Counted from the first letter of the stretch, positions 21,649 through 32,317 are shown. The stretch is 64,000 nucleotides of DNA from Tridacna crocea (GCA_943736015.1 OX031064.1:34771361-34835360); one strand, 5' to 3'. The notes: generated from the sequence alone by a model not told the origin. Numbers and translations are program-made.

Positions 21649-23472
21649 TCAATGATCGGAGGCACTGTCGTTTTCAACGGGTGGTGGCGCTAAAGTTTTC
21701 TTGACACCAGTGACGTAATCAGCACGTGACGCATGATTGAAACCTTTAGTTCTACTACATGACAATAACTGTTTAAAGGCAAACCGGAAGTCGCGAGCAA
21801 ACATGGCATAAATACACGGATTCAAAGCTGAGTTACAATATCCCAACCAAAAGAACACAGAAAACACAATGTCACTGACACAGTCATGACAAAAAGCCCC
21901 GAGTAAATATATTGTGAAGAAAGGTAGCCAACAGATTATAAAAGCGCCAACTATAATAGCGAGCGTTTTCGCGGCTTTTGTTTCTCTACGAAACTTCCGC
22001 GCGTGACCTTTTGCATTTACAGACACCTTCGTGTCTTTGATGATTAGCTTACAGCGCCTTGGCGACTTTCTCTTCACTTTGTCACGCAATAAGCCTTGAT
22101 ACACACCATTTCTCTGACCGTGAAATGAGTGAGAGTTGTCTTTTGTTTTCAATGTTGTTGTCGAATTTAAGACTTCCATTTCCGTGCTATCGCAGCAATT
22201 CTTATGAGAACGTTCTCTTTTTCTGTGGATCATTTTGATTCGTTTACCAAAAGAACCAAACAAAATAAGTAGGCCTTTTTGAGCACTGGCATCATGTCCT
22301 GAACCAGAATGTTTTTGTTCAACTACTTCGTGAGCAACACTCTCGTCGGAACTCCTACTAGTCGACGATCGTGAATTATTAGATTGATATCGTGGAGTCA
22401 CTGGAGATTCTTTTGTATTCTCATTTATTCTGCGACCAGAACTGCCTTTAGAGTAGGAATACTGTGTAGACGTTGTACTTCCGCCTCTGTGCACCCGAAG
22501 CTGTATGGCATCTTCGTTTACCCCATTTTGATGGGCGAACTCATGACTTGATCTTGACTTCGTAGTTAGTACTCCTCTCCTTAACGACGCAACAGTTTTT
22601 CTGGCAGCAAGATAAATTCGAAAATAAAAGAAAATAAGAACAAGCATTGGGATAAAAAAGGATCCCATAGCCGCATATATCCGATAGCCTTTTGTAGGAG
22701 TCAGTTCACATGTGGGTATATCTAGGTCACAAGCCTTTGTTTTGTATTTCTTGCTCGAAACATTTCTGAAAAAATCTCCTGAGTGAAATTCGTCTGTTGT
22801 AGTATTAATATGAACTGTCTGTTTTTCTGAGAAAGAGTCTTGTATTGAAAATAAACCCGTCTTATTTGCTAATACACTCGCTTCAAATGAAGAAATGTTT
22901 TCTTTGCTTGCATTATCAGTATCATTCCAGCCAATCAGCGGCGGTAGACATATTACAAAAGCTAGAATCCATACGGTGGATACAAGAATCTTTCCTCGAA
23001 AAGGTGACACAATACTTGGGTATCTAATTGGATGAGTGACAGCGATATATCGATCTAAACTGATTGCACATAGGCTCAGAATTGATGCAGTGCAGAGCCA
23101 GACGTCGATAGCAAGCCACATATTGCACCAAATAGGTCCCCACAGCCAAAATTTTAAAACTTCAACAGAGATTGAAAAGGGGAGCACTGCAAACCCTAGG
23201 AGAAGATCAGCAGTTGCTAGGGACACAATGAAAATGTTAGTCACAGTTCTAAGTTTCCGAGTTGTTATAACTGCAGCAATCACAAGGCTATTTCCGAGAA
23301 CAACAGTTAAATCTATCACACCAAGGGCGACGATCGTTAATATGATGACAGGTGTGTGAACATCATAACGGACAACAGTTCCGTTCTGACACTGAACACC
23401 GATATAGTCCATTTTCACTCTTTTTTTTAGTTCCTTTTTCTGAATCACGAATCTGTTTTCTCTTTCACTCAT
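21649..23472 (-). CDS. Aminergic GPCR, alpha1-adrenergic-like (OAMB-type) octopamine receptor
   Basis: A 607-residue class A receptor encoded by one uninterrupted frame. Seven helices lie at about 41-67, 78-102, 113-135, 159-180, 262-288, 502-524 and 533-556. Amine-receptor landmarks are present: N61 (1.50), D89 (2.50), C116, D123 (3.32, the amine counter-ion), DRY at 140-142, W168, P275 (5.50), E497 (6.30), CWLPFF at 514-519 and NPCIY at 551-555. Y545 (7.43) and W542 are typical of amine receptors, and Y522 (6.55) is typical of octopamine receptors. S271 (5.46) is present but position 5.42 is A267. Extracellular loop 2 is long (about 80 residues) with six N-glycosylation sequons (N183, N187, N192, N203, N223, N237). 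Intracellular loop 3 is about 210 residues, basic and serine-rich. The second methionine (codon 21, at 23412) has a better start context (GAAAATGG) than the first, so the protein may be 587 residues. The stretch AIDVWLCTASILSLCAISLD and the TM6-TM7 block support the OAMB-type call. A mollusc alpha1-like adrenergic receptor is the main alternative. Gq/calcium coupling is family knowledge, not shown here. Confidence 0.92.
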   Translation of the reverse strand: MSERENRFVIQKKELKKRVKMDYIGVQCQNGTVVRYDVHTPVIILTIVALGVIDLTVVLGNSLVIAAVITTRKLRTVTNIFIVSLATADLLLGFAVLPFSISVEVLKFWLWGPIWCNMWLAIDVWLCTASILSLCAISLDRYIAVTHPIRYPSIVSPFRGKILVSTVWILAFVICLPPLIGWNDTDNASKENISSFEASVLANKTGLFSIQDSFSEKQTVHINTTTDEFHSGDFFRNVSSKKYKTKACDLDIPTCELTPTKGYRIYAAMGSFFIPMLVLIFFYFRIYLAARKTVASLRRGVLTTKSRSSHEFAHQNGVNEDAIQLRVHRGGSTTSTQYSYSKGSSGRRINENTKESPVTPRYQSNNSRSSTSRSSDESVAHEVVEQKHSGSGHDASAQKGLLILFGSFGKRIKMIHRKRERSHKNCCDSTEMEVLNSTTTLKTKDNSHSFHGQRNGVYQGLLRDKVKRKSPRRCKLIIKDTKVSVNAKGHARKFRRETKAAKTLAIIVGAFIICWLPFFTIYLLGAFCHDCVSDIVFSVFFWLGYCNSALNPCIYAMFARDFRFAFKQLLSCSRTKGFNHASRADYVTGVKKTLAPPPVENDSASDH

Positions 23473-24245
23473 ACAATAAGAGTAATTAAGCTACAGTCTA
23501 TAACATTCACATGTTACGTTCGTTCCATTTTTGTAAATAAATCTCGTGTCTTGATGTGCTTCTCGCATTATCCCGCCCACATAGGACGTCTGATGGAGAT
23601 TCAATTATAGAAAATGACTGCAATTTCGTCGTACTCGACAAATTACACGGAAAAATCAAGGCTTTCTAGTGCAGATTTCTGGAAGACACAGTTCAGGATA
23701 TTGTGCCGAAAGTCTTACCAAATACAATTACGAGAAGAAAAGCACAAATGTACTCTACCGAATTAGCCAGCCAAATAAATATTACTTTCTACAAGCTCAC
23801 TTTTCTTTACGGCTAATCAAGTAAAGAACTGATTAGTGTCCATATTAATGGCAGGCCTTTAGTAACAACAGAACCATTTCGAACGGATGTTTGTGACACA
23901 ATGTAATTCAACTGCTGCTGTGTAACATGCTCGTGATTCACAGGGTCAATGTTTCAAAACTGTAGCGAAGTTTTAAAAACGACAATGTCCTTCTGAAGAC
24001 CGTAGGCATATTGGTAACACCAGATCTCTGTTGTGACCCTAGGTTATAGTAGTTCTCCTGTAAACAGAAATAAAAAAGATATTAACAATAAATTGATGGT
24101 CAATATTGTCTTGCAATGTGTGTAAAACGTTATTTCTTTCACCTCAGTAACGAAGCGCAGCCATAGATCTACTTCCTCATACAACACATTCGAGTGGCGG
24201 ATGCACTATTTTCCGGGTGGATCTTCTTTTTAACCAACATTTCGA
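23473..24245. other. Receptor 5' flank
   Basis: No repeat family is recognised across these 770 bases, the longest repeat-free neighbourhood around the gene. The promoter or a 5' UTR exon would be expected here or beyond. No convincing TATA box stands out. Confidence 0.4.
24058..24090 (-). other. Possible 3' splice site of a 5'-UTR intron
   Basis: On the minus strand a pyrimidine-rich run ends TTATTTCTGTTTACAG, followed by GAGAAC, with an ATTAATAT-like branch region just upstream. If real, an upstream non-coding exon would be joined about 0.6 kb before the receptor start. Confidence 0.25.
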
Positions 24246-24247
24246 AA

Positions 24248-24322
24248 GAATTCTTTGCCAGATCGAAAATTTTAGACCTGTCCAGAGTGAAATCATTTGC
24301 AAAAGTCAAATGTGGCTAATGT
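24248..24322. mobile_element. A-family left-end fragment
   Basis: TTTGCCAGATCGAAAATTTT and ACCTGTCCAGAGTGAAATCA match the A non-hairpin side. It ends before the hairpin. Confidence 0.55.
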
Positions 24323-24342
24323 GACGGTATCTAAAACACATA

Positions 24343-24441
24343 TACACATGTATTTCAGCCATACTGTGTGAAAAAGGGGTTTGATACATGATGCACCATC
24401 TAAAAAAGTATCTTCTCAGGTCAGCCTGCGCAGACGGAATT
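24343..24441. mobile_element. I1 element, half cut at hairpin centre
   Basis: GTGTGAAAAAGGGGTTTGAT, AAAAAGTATC and CAGGTCAGCCTGCGCAG are I1. The expected complementary arm after GCGCAG is missing. Confidence 0.6.
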
Positions 24442-24484
24442 AAACTATTTTTCAATTTTCACCAAAGCATCTAACTCTGCAAAA

Positions 24485-24648
24485 AAGGTGGAATGAAACT
24501 TTCAAGCCGATTGTAAAAACATAAAGTTTGCTATTCCAAAGATATTTTGCAAGGAAAAGATATCCTCCACGTTCTGTGCAGTCTGATTTTGACCTACACT
24601 GTCAGCAAAAAGTTCGTGAGTCCCGCTTAGCAGTCTAGGGAATAAATC
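24485..24648. mobile_element. H element with left hairpin arm lost
   Basis: The left flank (TGAAACTTTCAAGCCGATTG, TTTGCTATTCCAAAG) and right half (CACGTTCTGTGCAGTCTGAT, then CTACACTGTCAGCAAAAAG) are present, but most of the left arm is deleted. The tail ends CTTAGCAGTCTAGGG. Confidence 0.7.
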
Positions 24649-24971
24649 ATTATTCATGCTTTCATGAATGTACCTCCATTTAACGTTAGACGGAATCGAT
24701 CATTGTTTTTCTCCTGCAGGTGATTTGGGTTTTACTTCATTAGTTACAGTTTATTTCTAGAAGGATTACGGCTTCTTATTTCATGATTAGCATGCAAAGT
24801 TTTAAAACTATTCGTTGGTACACTCAAATCATTGGTAAACTTCATCAATTGACCGAAGCCCACCCTATTAAAGCCAAGCATTTGCATCATAACTCTATTT
24901 GAACCTTGTTTTTTTTTCATTGACATGATCTGCAAAAAAATAATTCATTCACTTATGCCGTAAGTCTGTCG

Positions 24972-25145
24972 TTAACCGTTTGGCTGCTCAAGATCAAGAT
25001 CAGACTGCACAAAACGTGCAGTCTGACCTTTGATCTACACTGTCCGATAAGAAGATATTATTCCCTAAAACATAACTTTGAAACAGAAATATTTTGGTTA
25101 TTAATTACAAAATTTATTTTAGTTATTTAGCAGGATAAGGGTTAC
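24972..25145. mobile_element. H element, reverse orientation
   Basis: GTTAACCGTTTGGCTGCTC, then a strong hairpin (GATCAGACTGCACAAAACGT/GCAGTCTGACC), then TGTCCGATAAGAAG and the AT-rich flank ending near CAGGATAAGGGTTA. Confidence 0.75.
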
Positions 25146-27034
25146 AGTAAATCTTTGAAAGTAAACTTGACAATTCCTAATTTCAACTTGATGCTACTGT
25201 AGTAGGTGAAAGATAGCTATTGCTTCTGCTGAAGCGCACGAACACCGGTCAATACATTCCGGAAATCTAATTTCATGCTTGCCTGAGGAAACTATAACTT
25301 GCACATGATTGTTTGACCTTTGTGAATAAACAGCAATAGAAAAAAAGAATGATGGAGTCATACCGCCGCGAGGTATCATCTTGATGGCATCTAGATAGCT
25401 TCTCCACAAATAATATGTAATTAAGCATAGCTAGCTGTATTATGGAGGTAGGAAAGACATCGCTTTTAAAGATAGCGTAGGGTCGATAAAATTGCACAGA
25501 AATATGTGGGTTCTTTTTTTTATTTGATTGTCAAAACTTATTAGGTTGTATGCCTACATTTCAACATGTGGTGTGGCTTTGACTATGTTTGTTGGTATGT
25601 GTGCTAGTGTGTATATGTGTGTGTGTGTTTTTAACAACAACAAAAAAAAAATCATTTATCAAACAATTTTTCGGATTATTTTATTTTGATGAAGTAACCG
25701 AAATTTAAAATGATAATAATAATAATAATAATAATAAATAAACTACAAATTTAAGAATAATTACGGATGTTCATTGCAATCGTATGCTGATATAAATGAT
25801 AATAATGAAAAAATCTTACAAATCTCGCCAGTGAATTCAAATAACAGAGGTTTAATCAATAAGTGTTAGACAGGTATTAGTAAAGGCTGTATGAAATGCA
25901 AGTAGATCATAGTAATGAAAGTTTAACCCTACAGATTATATAGGTTATTATTGAGAGGAGAAAAATATATATCGATCGAAATTAATTTACAGGATAATAT
26001 GTCAGTTTATGAGGCATTTTATGAAGATACATATGTATCTTTTCTCTTAACGCGGACAATTTCCTCACTAGAATAATTGTATTGCCATAGGATATGAAAA
26101 AGAAATTTTTCTGATGCAAATCGATAAGTATTTCCTTAAAAAAACACCCATTAAAAACATCTTATCTTATAACAAGTGCATGTAGCCCAGTGATTGGGAA
26201 AAAACATTTTCAATAATCAGAGACAACTCTGATGGGATGGTGTCAAATTGACCGTTGTTGTGTCATGTGTTTTCGCGTTTTTTTTTTTTTTAGCGATCTA
26301 CTTTCATATCTTTCTCTTTCTTTTAGCAGTATGATGATGATTGAAATGAACTGATCAATTGGGGTAGAAAGGAACATAAATACTATTAGATTATAAGCTG
26401 ATTGAGAATGTTGCTTATTTAATTCATGAATAAAGTGGCCTTCTCAGTCAGCATGATATACACTGATATAGTTTGTAGCATGTCTATGGATATGCTTTTG
26501 AGAGAGATGTGATCTGAGAGTTGCTCTGATTCTCCCAAGGATCGTCTTTATGAGTGTGTTAATTAACGATCATTGTGGGAAAGAGATTACTGATGAGGCT
26601 CTGACCTTCATGCAATTTCAAATTTTCGTGGGTATATTTAATGCTTAGATATTTTTTGAATTTGAATTTTATGACAAAATAGGTTCAGTATTCAATAAGC
26701 GTTTTCTGACTGAAAACATGACGTCACAAGCAGATAGCTATCCATATTATAGAGCGTCTAATCGGCCCCGATCAAAGGAGATTCGTCTAACTAAATTTCG
26801 TACTTTTACAATGTCAAAAATTGAATGAGACAAAGGCGCACTCACTGGCAAAAACAATCTGAAATTTTGGATTTTAATGTGACAATGGAACATGGCGCAA
26901 GCCTATCCCAGTCACTGGTAGCCAACCGTCATTGTCGGTATGTCACGTAATTTTTCAGAATGTGAAGACTAAGTTTGTACAAGCCGTGCAGTCATATCGA
27001 AAAAGCGGTACTTAATGCTCTTTGGGGAGCGCCA
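25146..27034. other. Long unassigned stretch with (AAT)n
   Basis: Nearly 1.9 kb without a recognised transposon or gene. It contains an (AAT)n run at 25711-25738, a short (GT)n at about 25615-25628 and a T run at about 26277-26292. Small minus-strand frames at 25194-25497 have no motif. Confidence 0.45.
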
Positions 27035-27263
27035 TTAACTCATTACCAAACGACAAAATTTTGGATTTGGCCAAATCGAAAGCATTTGCAGACGACAAAA
27101 TAAAAGTGACTGAAAATTTGAAATTTGTTTTGTGAAGGGTAGAAAACATTGTGGGGAAAGGAGAAAATGCTGGTTACCAGCATTTTCTCCTTTTCCCACA
27201 ATGTTTTCCAAAGGCTTCTTTCTCAGGCTCGTCAAAAGTAGGGATTGTGCGGTAATGGGTTAA
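27035..27263. mobile_element. A1 element, near-perfect
   Basis: TTAA at 27035-27038 and 27260-27263. The hairpin stem is intact with one mismatch (GGGGAAAGG). Confidence 0.92.
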
Positions 27264-27512
27264 TGTATACTGCAACGAAAGTTACTATGCTATGATACTA
27301 TGTTTCTATGTCATTTTTTTGCAATCGTTGTGTTCAACAGTACATGTATTTTTTTTTATCTTATTACGGCCGTCAGTGCGCCTATCAGCTCAATGCTGGA
27401 GTTTCTTTGCAAACACAACGTCACGAATAAGACTTTGAAGAAAAAAAAATCTGCTTCTTTACTACATAAGAAAAACACTGAAAATTTTTTAAACAGACAT
27501 TAATGACACTGA

Positions 27513-28290
27513 TTAAAGTAAGACCATCTTCGCAAGCCAAGGCTGACGATTCACTACGCTACTCTACCCTTGGCGGATCGAGCTTGATTTTTATATTCCC
27601 CCGACACGCTTTTTCGTTGGATGCAGCCAGCTCTAACTGCAACGAATGAAATCGTTCGTGGCATTTCATCTTTGATAAGAATAGAACAAGGTCGCTACCT
27701 TTCGAATAGAAAGTAAATATGGAAACCCACGTGGATGTCTGCTTATCGCTTCATGTGTATTCGTAAGCGGTTTTTAAAACGATATTTCATTGGCTTTTAG
27801 AGATATGATGTAAAGGGGGGTAATAACCAGCATCCAATAGAGGGTGCATCGCAGGAATCTCGAAATCGGGCTCAATCAGCCAAGGTAAGATCCACGTAGT
27901 CATCGCAACCTTGGCTTGCGAAGATGAGGTAAGACCTGTGTAATGGAAAACAGCTATTTCCACTAAAATATCATCCTGCAAAATTAGCTATGATTAAAAA
28001 TGAGTATTATTGAACTACTTTCACCGATTCATTTTTTTCCCATTTTTTCCTTCTTTGAATTATCATTTATAAATCTAAAACCACTATATTCTCAATTCAA
28101 AAAGAGATAATAATTACCTCCCTTTTCAGAAAACTAACAAAAGTATCAAAAAATAATTTCAAGATAGACATAAACGAAATTTCTGATCCGTTAGAAATGT
28201 GCAAAAATATTATTTCTGCATAAATCCTTATTTATCCTTATTTATCTACCCCATGTTCACCGGAAGTGCATTGCAGAGGTCTTACCTTAA
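27513..28290. mobile_element. F element, left member of an inverted pair, with nested D
   Basis: F starts TTAAAGTAAGAC at 27513, is split by D almost at once, resumes AGGTAAGACCTGTGTAAT at 27927 and ends GAGGTCTTACCTTAA at 28290. Arms near both ends mirror each other (GGTAAGACCTGTG / CAGAGGTCTTACC). The inner part carries GAAATAGCTG-like and CCGGAAGTGCATT ends. A TTAA boundary is inferred. Confidence 0.85.
27525..27926. mobile_element. D element, reverse orientation, nested in F
   Basis: 402 bp, CATCTTCGCAAGCCAAGG to CTTGGCTTGCGAAGATG. The flanking 9-mers are AAGTAAGAC (27516-27524) and AGGTAAGAC (27927-27935), one mismatch. Confidence 0.92.
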
Positions 28291-28340
28291 ACAGTACATG
28301 AAAAGTGTTCTAGGAAAGGGTGGGGGTTTGATGCATAATC

Positions 28341-28723
28341 TTAAGGTAAGACCTGTGTAATTCACTTCCGGTGAACATGGGGCAAAAATTGTAATTGGTT
28401 GATAAAAAAGGATAAATGAGGATTTATGCAGAAATAATATTTTTGCACATTTCTAACGGATCAGAAATTCCGTTTATGCCCATCTTGAAATTATTTTTTG
28501 ATACTTTTGTCAGTTTTCTGAAAAGGGAGGTAATTATTATCTCTTTTTGAATTGAGAATGTAGTGGTTTTAGATTTAGAGATGATAATTCAAAGAAGGAA
28601 AAAATGGGAAAAAAATGAATCGATGAAAGTAATTCAATAATACCCGTTTTTAATTATAGCTAATTTTGCAGGATGATATTTTGGTGGAAATAGCTGTTTT
28701 CCATTACACAGGTCTAACCTTAA
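28341..28723. mobile_element. F element, right member of the inverted pair
   Basis: TTAAGGTAAGACCTGTGTAA to GGTCTAACCTTAA. It is the reverse complement of the preceding copy over about 370 bp with few changes, so 27.93-28.72 kb forms a very long stem with a roughly 50-base spacer. Confidence 0.9.
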
Positions 28724-28765
28724 TACACTATTATACAGCAAGTAAGTTTGGCACAATAATTATAC

Positions 28766-29035
28766 ATGAGTCATGCTCTGACAAAAGGGGGCTTAATGTA
28801 TATCCGTGATTCATACTATTAAGCAAGCCATCATATATCTTTGGATCAGTATTATCCACCTTTTTTAACAAACAACTTAATCACGTGATAGTCTGGTCCT
28901 TGAACATATATAAAACTGACTAACTGCGACAAGTTTCGGCCCAGGTCAGCCTGCGCGGACTGCGCAGGCTGACCTGGGCCGAAACTTTTCGCAGGTACAT
29001 CAAGCCTCCTTTTCATACAGCATGTCTCATATCCA
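28766..29035. mobile_element. I1 element, intact
   Basis: GAGTCATGCTCTGACAAAAG near the start and CCTCCTTTTCATACAGCATG at the end. The centre is a GC-rich hairpin, GGCCCAGGTCAGCCTGCG pairing with CGCAGGCTGACCTGGGCC around 28958. Confidence 0.85.
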
Positions 29036-29105
29036 TTTGTCTACATTTCAACCGAATCATGAATAAAATGGTCCTCTTACAGACAAAAAAAATATTAGAA
29101 GTGTA

Positions 29106-29205
29106 ATGTTTTAGATCCACGTGAGTATTACGCAAACTGCGCAGGGTGACCTGAATCGATTCTTTTTGCAGATGCTCTGTACCTTCCCCTTTTCATAAGG
29201 CAAGG
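29106..29205. mobile_element. I1 fragment
   Basis: GCAAACTGCGCAGGGTGACC, TTTTTGCAGATGCTCTG and CCCCTTTTCATAAGGCAAGG match the right half of I1. Confidence 0.55.
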
Positions 29206-30045
29206 CTTGCATTTATTAGGAATCAATTCGGGGTTCACGAGAATGCACAATCTATTAAATTTTCTATGAATTTTAAAACACTTCATCACCATCTATGACA
29301 CTTTAGCGTGCCTTTTCCTAGTCTGTGTATTGTCAAGAGAGGGTTTCCGTTAAAGGCTTATTCCACCATTGCAGTAGTTAAACATTTTTCGTCATTTCGT
29401 TTAAATTGTATAGACACGCCATTTGCATACATCTATTTTTACTGGAGTCTTCTATGCAAAGCGCTATCGGTAGCATGACTGTCTTTAGCTTATAGGAGGG
29501 CCGAGCAAATGGTTCGTAGAATTTATTACTCAAAACAAAACTGCTACTGTTACTAAACTTTATTTTCATATGTTAAGATCCATTGATAACGAGTAAAATT
29601 GGAAAGTTTCAGACATATTGAACTTAAACATTCTTGCTGTGACTCTATGACCATTATGACGGCTATACCCATGGGGGCACCGTGACTCTAACGTCGTTTA
29701 ACTACGGCGTTACTCATTATCTTCGAGCGTACCCTCTTTGGGTCATCTCCCATACTCTTTCGCCCTTTTTTGACAACTGAACATAGTCTGCAATAGTAGC
29801 TTTATCCCAGCGTAATTTAATAAATTAAATGCTTTAGACGGACTATGGCTTAAGTGTAGAGAGAATTTATCGCTACCTTAGTTTCTGTCACTCTCGAAAC
29901 TACATTTTTTGCCCTTTTTTCCACCAGTTGGTCTCACAAAAATATCGTTCTAACGCTAACGTCAAATTGCACCATTCATTCTGTTGACCCAATTTCAGAA
30001 GATTTGAATCAGACGATTTTTGGAAATATGGTCTGTTTTAAAAGT
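29206..30045. other. Unassigned intergenic stretch
   Basis: No repeat or gene recognised. Confidence 0.45.
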
Positions 30046-30125
30046 TACCCATTACCACACAATCCCTACTTTTGACAACCCTGAGAAAGAACCCTTTAGA
30101 AAAAAAACATTGTGGGAAACTTACT
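30046..30125. mobile_element. A1 fragment cut inside the stem
   Basis: ACCCATTACCACACAATCCC to AAACATTGTGGGAAAC, then unrelated sequence. Confidence 0.7.
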
Positions 30126-30302
30126 GGTTAGAAATTAAATTACGATTTATGCACATGTATTGGCTATTCTCGTCAAGTTTGCAAAAGACAGTAGTTTGAA
30201 CATTCTAAACTCCCGCTCAAAGCTTTGCATTTCCTTTTGTTATGAAAATTTGGCCTGATGGGAGTATTCTTTTGTTATATGTCTGGCTGCTACTTTAGTA
30301 CA

Positions 30303-30539
30303 TTAACCCTATCCTAAACGACAAAATTTTAGACTGGTCCAAATTGAAAGCACTAAGTCTTGCAGACGACAAAATAAACGTAACTCAAAAATAGAATTTT
30401 TTTTTCCAGCAGGACAGAAAACATTGTGGGAAAAGGAGACAATGCTGGTTACCAGCATTGTCTCCTTTTCCCACAATGTTTTCAAGAGACCTTCTATCTA
30501 AGTGTTGTAAAAACCAGGGATTGTTTGGTAAATGGTTAA
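30303..30539. mobile_element. A1 element
   Basis: TTAA at 30303-30306 and 30536-30539. One stem position changed on both sides: GGAGACAATGCTGG pairs with CCAGCATTGTCTCC, a compensatory double change. Confidence 0.92.
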
Positions 30540-30596
30540 TTCTGTATTGGTGGTATTTCTTATACACTGTGAAATGCTAATCTATAAATACTTTAA

Positions 30597-30855
30597 TTAA
30601 TTCATTACCACACAATCCCTACTTTTGACGCCCCTGAGAAAGAAGCCTTTGGAAAACATTGTGGGAAAAGGAGAAAATGCTGGCAACATTGTGGGAAAAG
30701 GAGAAAATGCTGGTAACCAGCATTTTCTCCTTTTTCCACAATGTTTTCTACCCTTCACAAGACAATTTTCAAATTTTCAATCACTTATATTTTGTCGTCT
30801 GCAAATGCTTTCAATTTGGACCAGTCTAAAATTTTGTCATTTGGGGAAGGGTTAA
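30597..30855. mobile_element. A1 element with duplicated stem arm
   Basis: TTAA at 30597-30600 and 30852-30855. The arm AACATTGTGGGAAAAGGAG through AAAATGCTGG occurs twice in tandem (about 30655-30715) before the single complementary arm. Confidence 0.9.
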
Positions 30856-31017
30856 CAGATTTTTGCAAAGACTTATAATATTGGTCCAAACATTTTAGTC
30901 GAGTTTGCACCGTCATAATGAAAGAGTTGCCATCATCAAAGCACTTGGGTGTATCACACTCAAAGTAGATCAAAATACATCAAAACAGAAAAAAAGAAGG
31001 TTACGAACCAATAAATA

Positions 31018-31578
31018 TACTGTAAACTCTGAACTATACTTCGTCTTTGTTCGACGAGAACCATGCGTGTGACGGGTTATTTACAGAAATGCAAACTCAA
31101 CAAACTCTGTATATAAACTCATAAACATTCCGGATAAAATAGTTCCTTTGACAGGACGGGCTAGCAAGTCGTATTGAAGTAGAGCGAAGTTATCTTGAAA
31201 TCAATGAAGCATTATGTAATTTTGAGAGCGAAAGAGCAGTGACAGAAAATGAGAGAGGGAGAGGGAGAGGGGGGGGGGGTGGGGGGGAGAGAGAAAGAGA
31301 AAGAGAGAGAATTGTATCACGTGGGGCATTTTGAAATTAATTTGGTTGTAACTGACTATGTACAATAAAGATATTCATTCATTCAATAGACTGTAAATTC
31401 TGAACTGTACTTCGTCTTTGTTGGACGAGAACCATGCCTGTGACGGGTTATTTACAGAAATGCAAACTCTTCAAACTCTATACATAAACTCATAAACATT
31501 CCGGATAAAATAGTTCCTTTGACAGGACGGGCCAGCAAGTCGTATTGAAGTAGAGCGAAGTTATCTTGAAATCAATGA
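31018..31578. repeat. Direct duplication of about 190 bp, 371-bp spacing
   Basis: 31018-31207 and 31388-31578 are about 95% alike by eye, sharing TCGTCTTTGTTSGACGAGAA, TGTGACGGGTTATTTACAGA and AGTCGTATTGAAGTAGAGCG. The roughly 180 bp between them are not repeated. Confidence 0.85.
31207..31387 (+). mobile_element. Possible retroposon 3' tail
   Basis: The stretch between the direct repeats has a GA/G-rich part and ends ACAATAAAGATATTCATTCA. An AATAAA followed by a short ATTC microsatellite is typical of LINE/SINE 3' ends. No flanking short duplication was found, so this is weak. Confidence 0.4.
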
Positions 31579-31762
31579 CGGACTAAATGAGTTGTGGGTC
31601 AACAAGATATCACAGCTAGTGTTCTGTTATCGGATTTTGTTGCCAGGATGATTGTATATCAGACTGTTATAAAGAACACCAATACCTTATTTGTATTGTA
31701 AGGAGAAGACGCTGATCACTATACTAGCTGACAGTAAATCGGTTTAGATAGGAACCGTCTCC

Positions 31763-31992
31763 TTAACCCATTGCCACACAATCCCTACTTTTGACACCCC
31801 TGAGAAAGAAATCTTTAGAAAACCTTGTGGGAAAAGGAGAAAATGCTGGTAACCAGCATTTTCTCCTTTTCCCACAAGATTTTCTACCCTTAACAACAAC
31901 AAATTTCAAATTTTCAGTCACTTTAATTTTGTCGTCTGCAAATGCTTTCAATTTGGACCAGTCTAAAATATTGTTGTTTGGTAATGGGTTAA
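31763..31992. mobile_element. A1 element
   Basis: TTAA at 31763-31766 and 31989-31992. Stem AACCTTGTGGGAAAAGG with CCTTTTCCCACAAGATT, nearly perfect. Confidence 0.92.
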
Positions 31993-32271
31993 CTGTGCTG
32001 ACAAAAAAAACCCTTTATATCTGTTTTGATCTGATTTCCTGTATCTCCAATGAGCTGTTTTGATACCTGTTATATCAAATATTTATTTTCTGTTGTCGAT
32101 TTAACCCTCTTATTTTAGATAAAGGCCACTAAATACTTATTCTGTTCACCTTTATCTGTTAGAAGCTGAAATCAGCCCAAAACAAATTTGCAATGTAGGG
32201 TGTTCAAATTAATACAAATACATTTCTATCGCGTTGGTTAAATGTATGCTTCTCTTTGTATGTGTTCACGC

Positions 32272-32274
<3 letters not shown>
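31993..32274. other. Unassigned stretch
   Basis: Nothing recognised. Confidence 0.4.

Positions 32275-32314
<40 letters not shown>
32275..32314. repeat. (GA)n microsatellite
   Basis: About 20 units, followed by a GGAA-rich tail. Confidence 0.95.

Positions 32315-32317
<3 letters not shown>

Noticed and set aside
22845-23359. Plus-strand frames of 60 and 107 codons
   Set aside because: They are antisense shadows of the receptor coding sequence.
21649-23472. Serotonin, dopamine or muscarinic receptor identity
   Set aside because: The TM3, TM6 and TM7 motif set (AIDVWLCTAS, Y at 6.55, FWLGYCNSALNP) fits the alpha1-like octopamine group better.
31018-31578. Small LTR element (TRIM)
   Set aside because: Direct repeats fit loosely, but no primer-binding site, polypurine tract or flanking duplication is visible.
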